A stretch of DNA of 11,793 bases from positions 1 through 11,793 of the forward strand of contig CAAGIZ010000086.1 in NCBI GenBank assembly GCA_900770075.1, written 5' to 3'. Position numbers and translations under genes: made by a program. The notes below the pieces were generated by a model, which was not told where the DNA came from, made no database searches, and saw only the letters and a list, made by a program, of their open reading frames with translations. The DNA comes from Spirochaetia bacterium (GTDB lineage: Bacteria; Spirochaetota; Spirochaetia; Treponematales; Treponemataceae). Shown one piece after another: positions 11,436-11,793 of the stretch. Position 1 is the stretch's first letter; every line of letters begins with the position of its first letter.

Positions 11436-11793
11436 ATGAAAAAACACAGATTGATTGCCGTAATTTCGGCAATGGTGATGGCACTTACAGTGTTCGGCTG
11501 CAAGACAGACACTGAAACAGAGTACGTAGACAAAAAGGCAGACGAAATCGCCCCTGCAAATGTTACAGATCTTGCCGCCCAAGAAAAAGACAGCAGGGTT
11601 CTTTTGACATGGACAGATGCCGCAGACGAAGACGTTTACGGCTACGAAGTAACCTACAGCGAAACAAATCCTATTAACCGCGTAGTGCTTCCAGCCCTGG
11701 ATTCAAAAACAATGATGGCAGGAAAAGGTGCAGGCGGCTGTTATGTAAGCGGACTTGAAAACGGCACTGAGTACACCTTTACAGTAAAAACCG
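11436..11793 (+). CDS. Predicted lipoprotein with fibronectin type III-like domain (partial, runs off the right edge)
   Basis: The first 119 codons are present. Residues 1-21 are a signal peptide, with the basic n-region MKKHR and hydrophobic core LIAVISAMVMALTVF, then GC with Cys22 as the lipidation site. VFG before Cys fits the relaxed lipobox of spirochaetes better than the strict LAGC. A short polar linker (23-38) leads to a fibronectin-III-like domain starting at APANVTDLAA (39-48), with VLLTWTDAADEDVYGYEVTY (55-74) and the YVSGLENGTEYTFTVKT region (103-119), the typical late strands of the fold. Expected location is a membrane surface (inner or outer leaflet not decidable). More domains may follow outside the window, so the function is unknown. 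GAGGAG at 11425-11430 supports ATG 11436. Expression must pass the terminator at 11351-11398. Confidence 0.85.
   Translation, partial: MKKHRLIAVISAMVMALTVFGCKTDTETEYVDKKADEIAPANVTDLAAQEKDSRVLLTWTDAADEDVYGYEVTYSETNPINRVVLPALDSKTMMAGKGAGGCYVSGLENGTEYTFTVKT

Overview
The window looks like spirochaete chromosome, most likely Treponema or a close relative. The main reason is gene order. The end of the S10/spc ribosomal operon runs rplN(partial)-rplX-rplE-rpsN(zinc type)-rpsH-rplF-rplR-rpsE-rpmD-rplO-secY and is followed directly by rpmJ-rpsM-rpsK-rpoA-rplQ. There is no adk, map or infA after secY and no rpsD before rpoA, which is the arrangement I know from treponemes. A lipoprotein with a relaxed spirochaete-style lipobox and a cytoplasmic LacI-like/chemotaxis hybrid protein agree with this. 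The species cannot be named from the sequence.

Region 1 (1-8082, + strand) is the translation, secretion and RNA polymerase block. Genes from rplN to secY are packed with gaps of 20 bases or less, TAATG overlaps, and stop codons that often lie inside the next Shine-Dalgarno sequence. Two gaps break the block. The secY-rpmJ gap (133 nt) is rich in inverted repeats. The rpsK-rpoA gap (174 nt) holds an intrinsic terminator or attenuator, then a good promoter with symmetrical sequences in and after it. rpoA, rplQ and a small unnamed zinc-ribbon gene therefore look like a separate unit, which ends at a strong terminator (8046-8082). uL24, uS14 and bL36 all keep their zinc-binding cysteines, and the unnamed 75-aa protein adds another CxxC/CxxC protein.

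Region 2 (8083-10795) has one large gene on the minus strand, convergent with the ribosomal block. Its 820-aa product has a LacI-type sugar-binding core without the DNA-binding domain, a helical region, a GAF-like module and a chemoreceptor signalling hairpin, and it has no membrane segment. It is best read as a cytoplasmic sensor that feeds ligand status into the CheA/CheW array. It has its own sigma-70-type promoter (TTGCAT-17-TATACT). The spacers on its two sides hold recognisably related GC-rich elements in opposite orientation.

Region 3 (10796-11793) is a roughly 640-base non-coding stretch followed by the start of a lipoprotein gene with a fibronectin-III-like domain. Just upstream of that gene lie, in order: five A-tracts phased at about 10 bp, a promoter (TTGACA-17-TAGCAT), nine perfect tandem copies of a heptanucleotide starting at the predicted transcription start, and a strong bidirectional intrinsic terminator only 38 bases before the start codon. 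There is no room for a separate promoter after the terminator. The region therefore reads either as an attenuated leader or as a gene for a repeat-bearing small RNA of about 155 nt. This is the least explained structure in the window.
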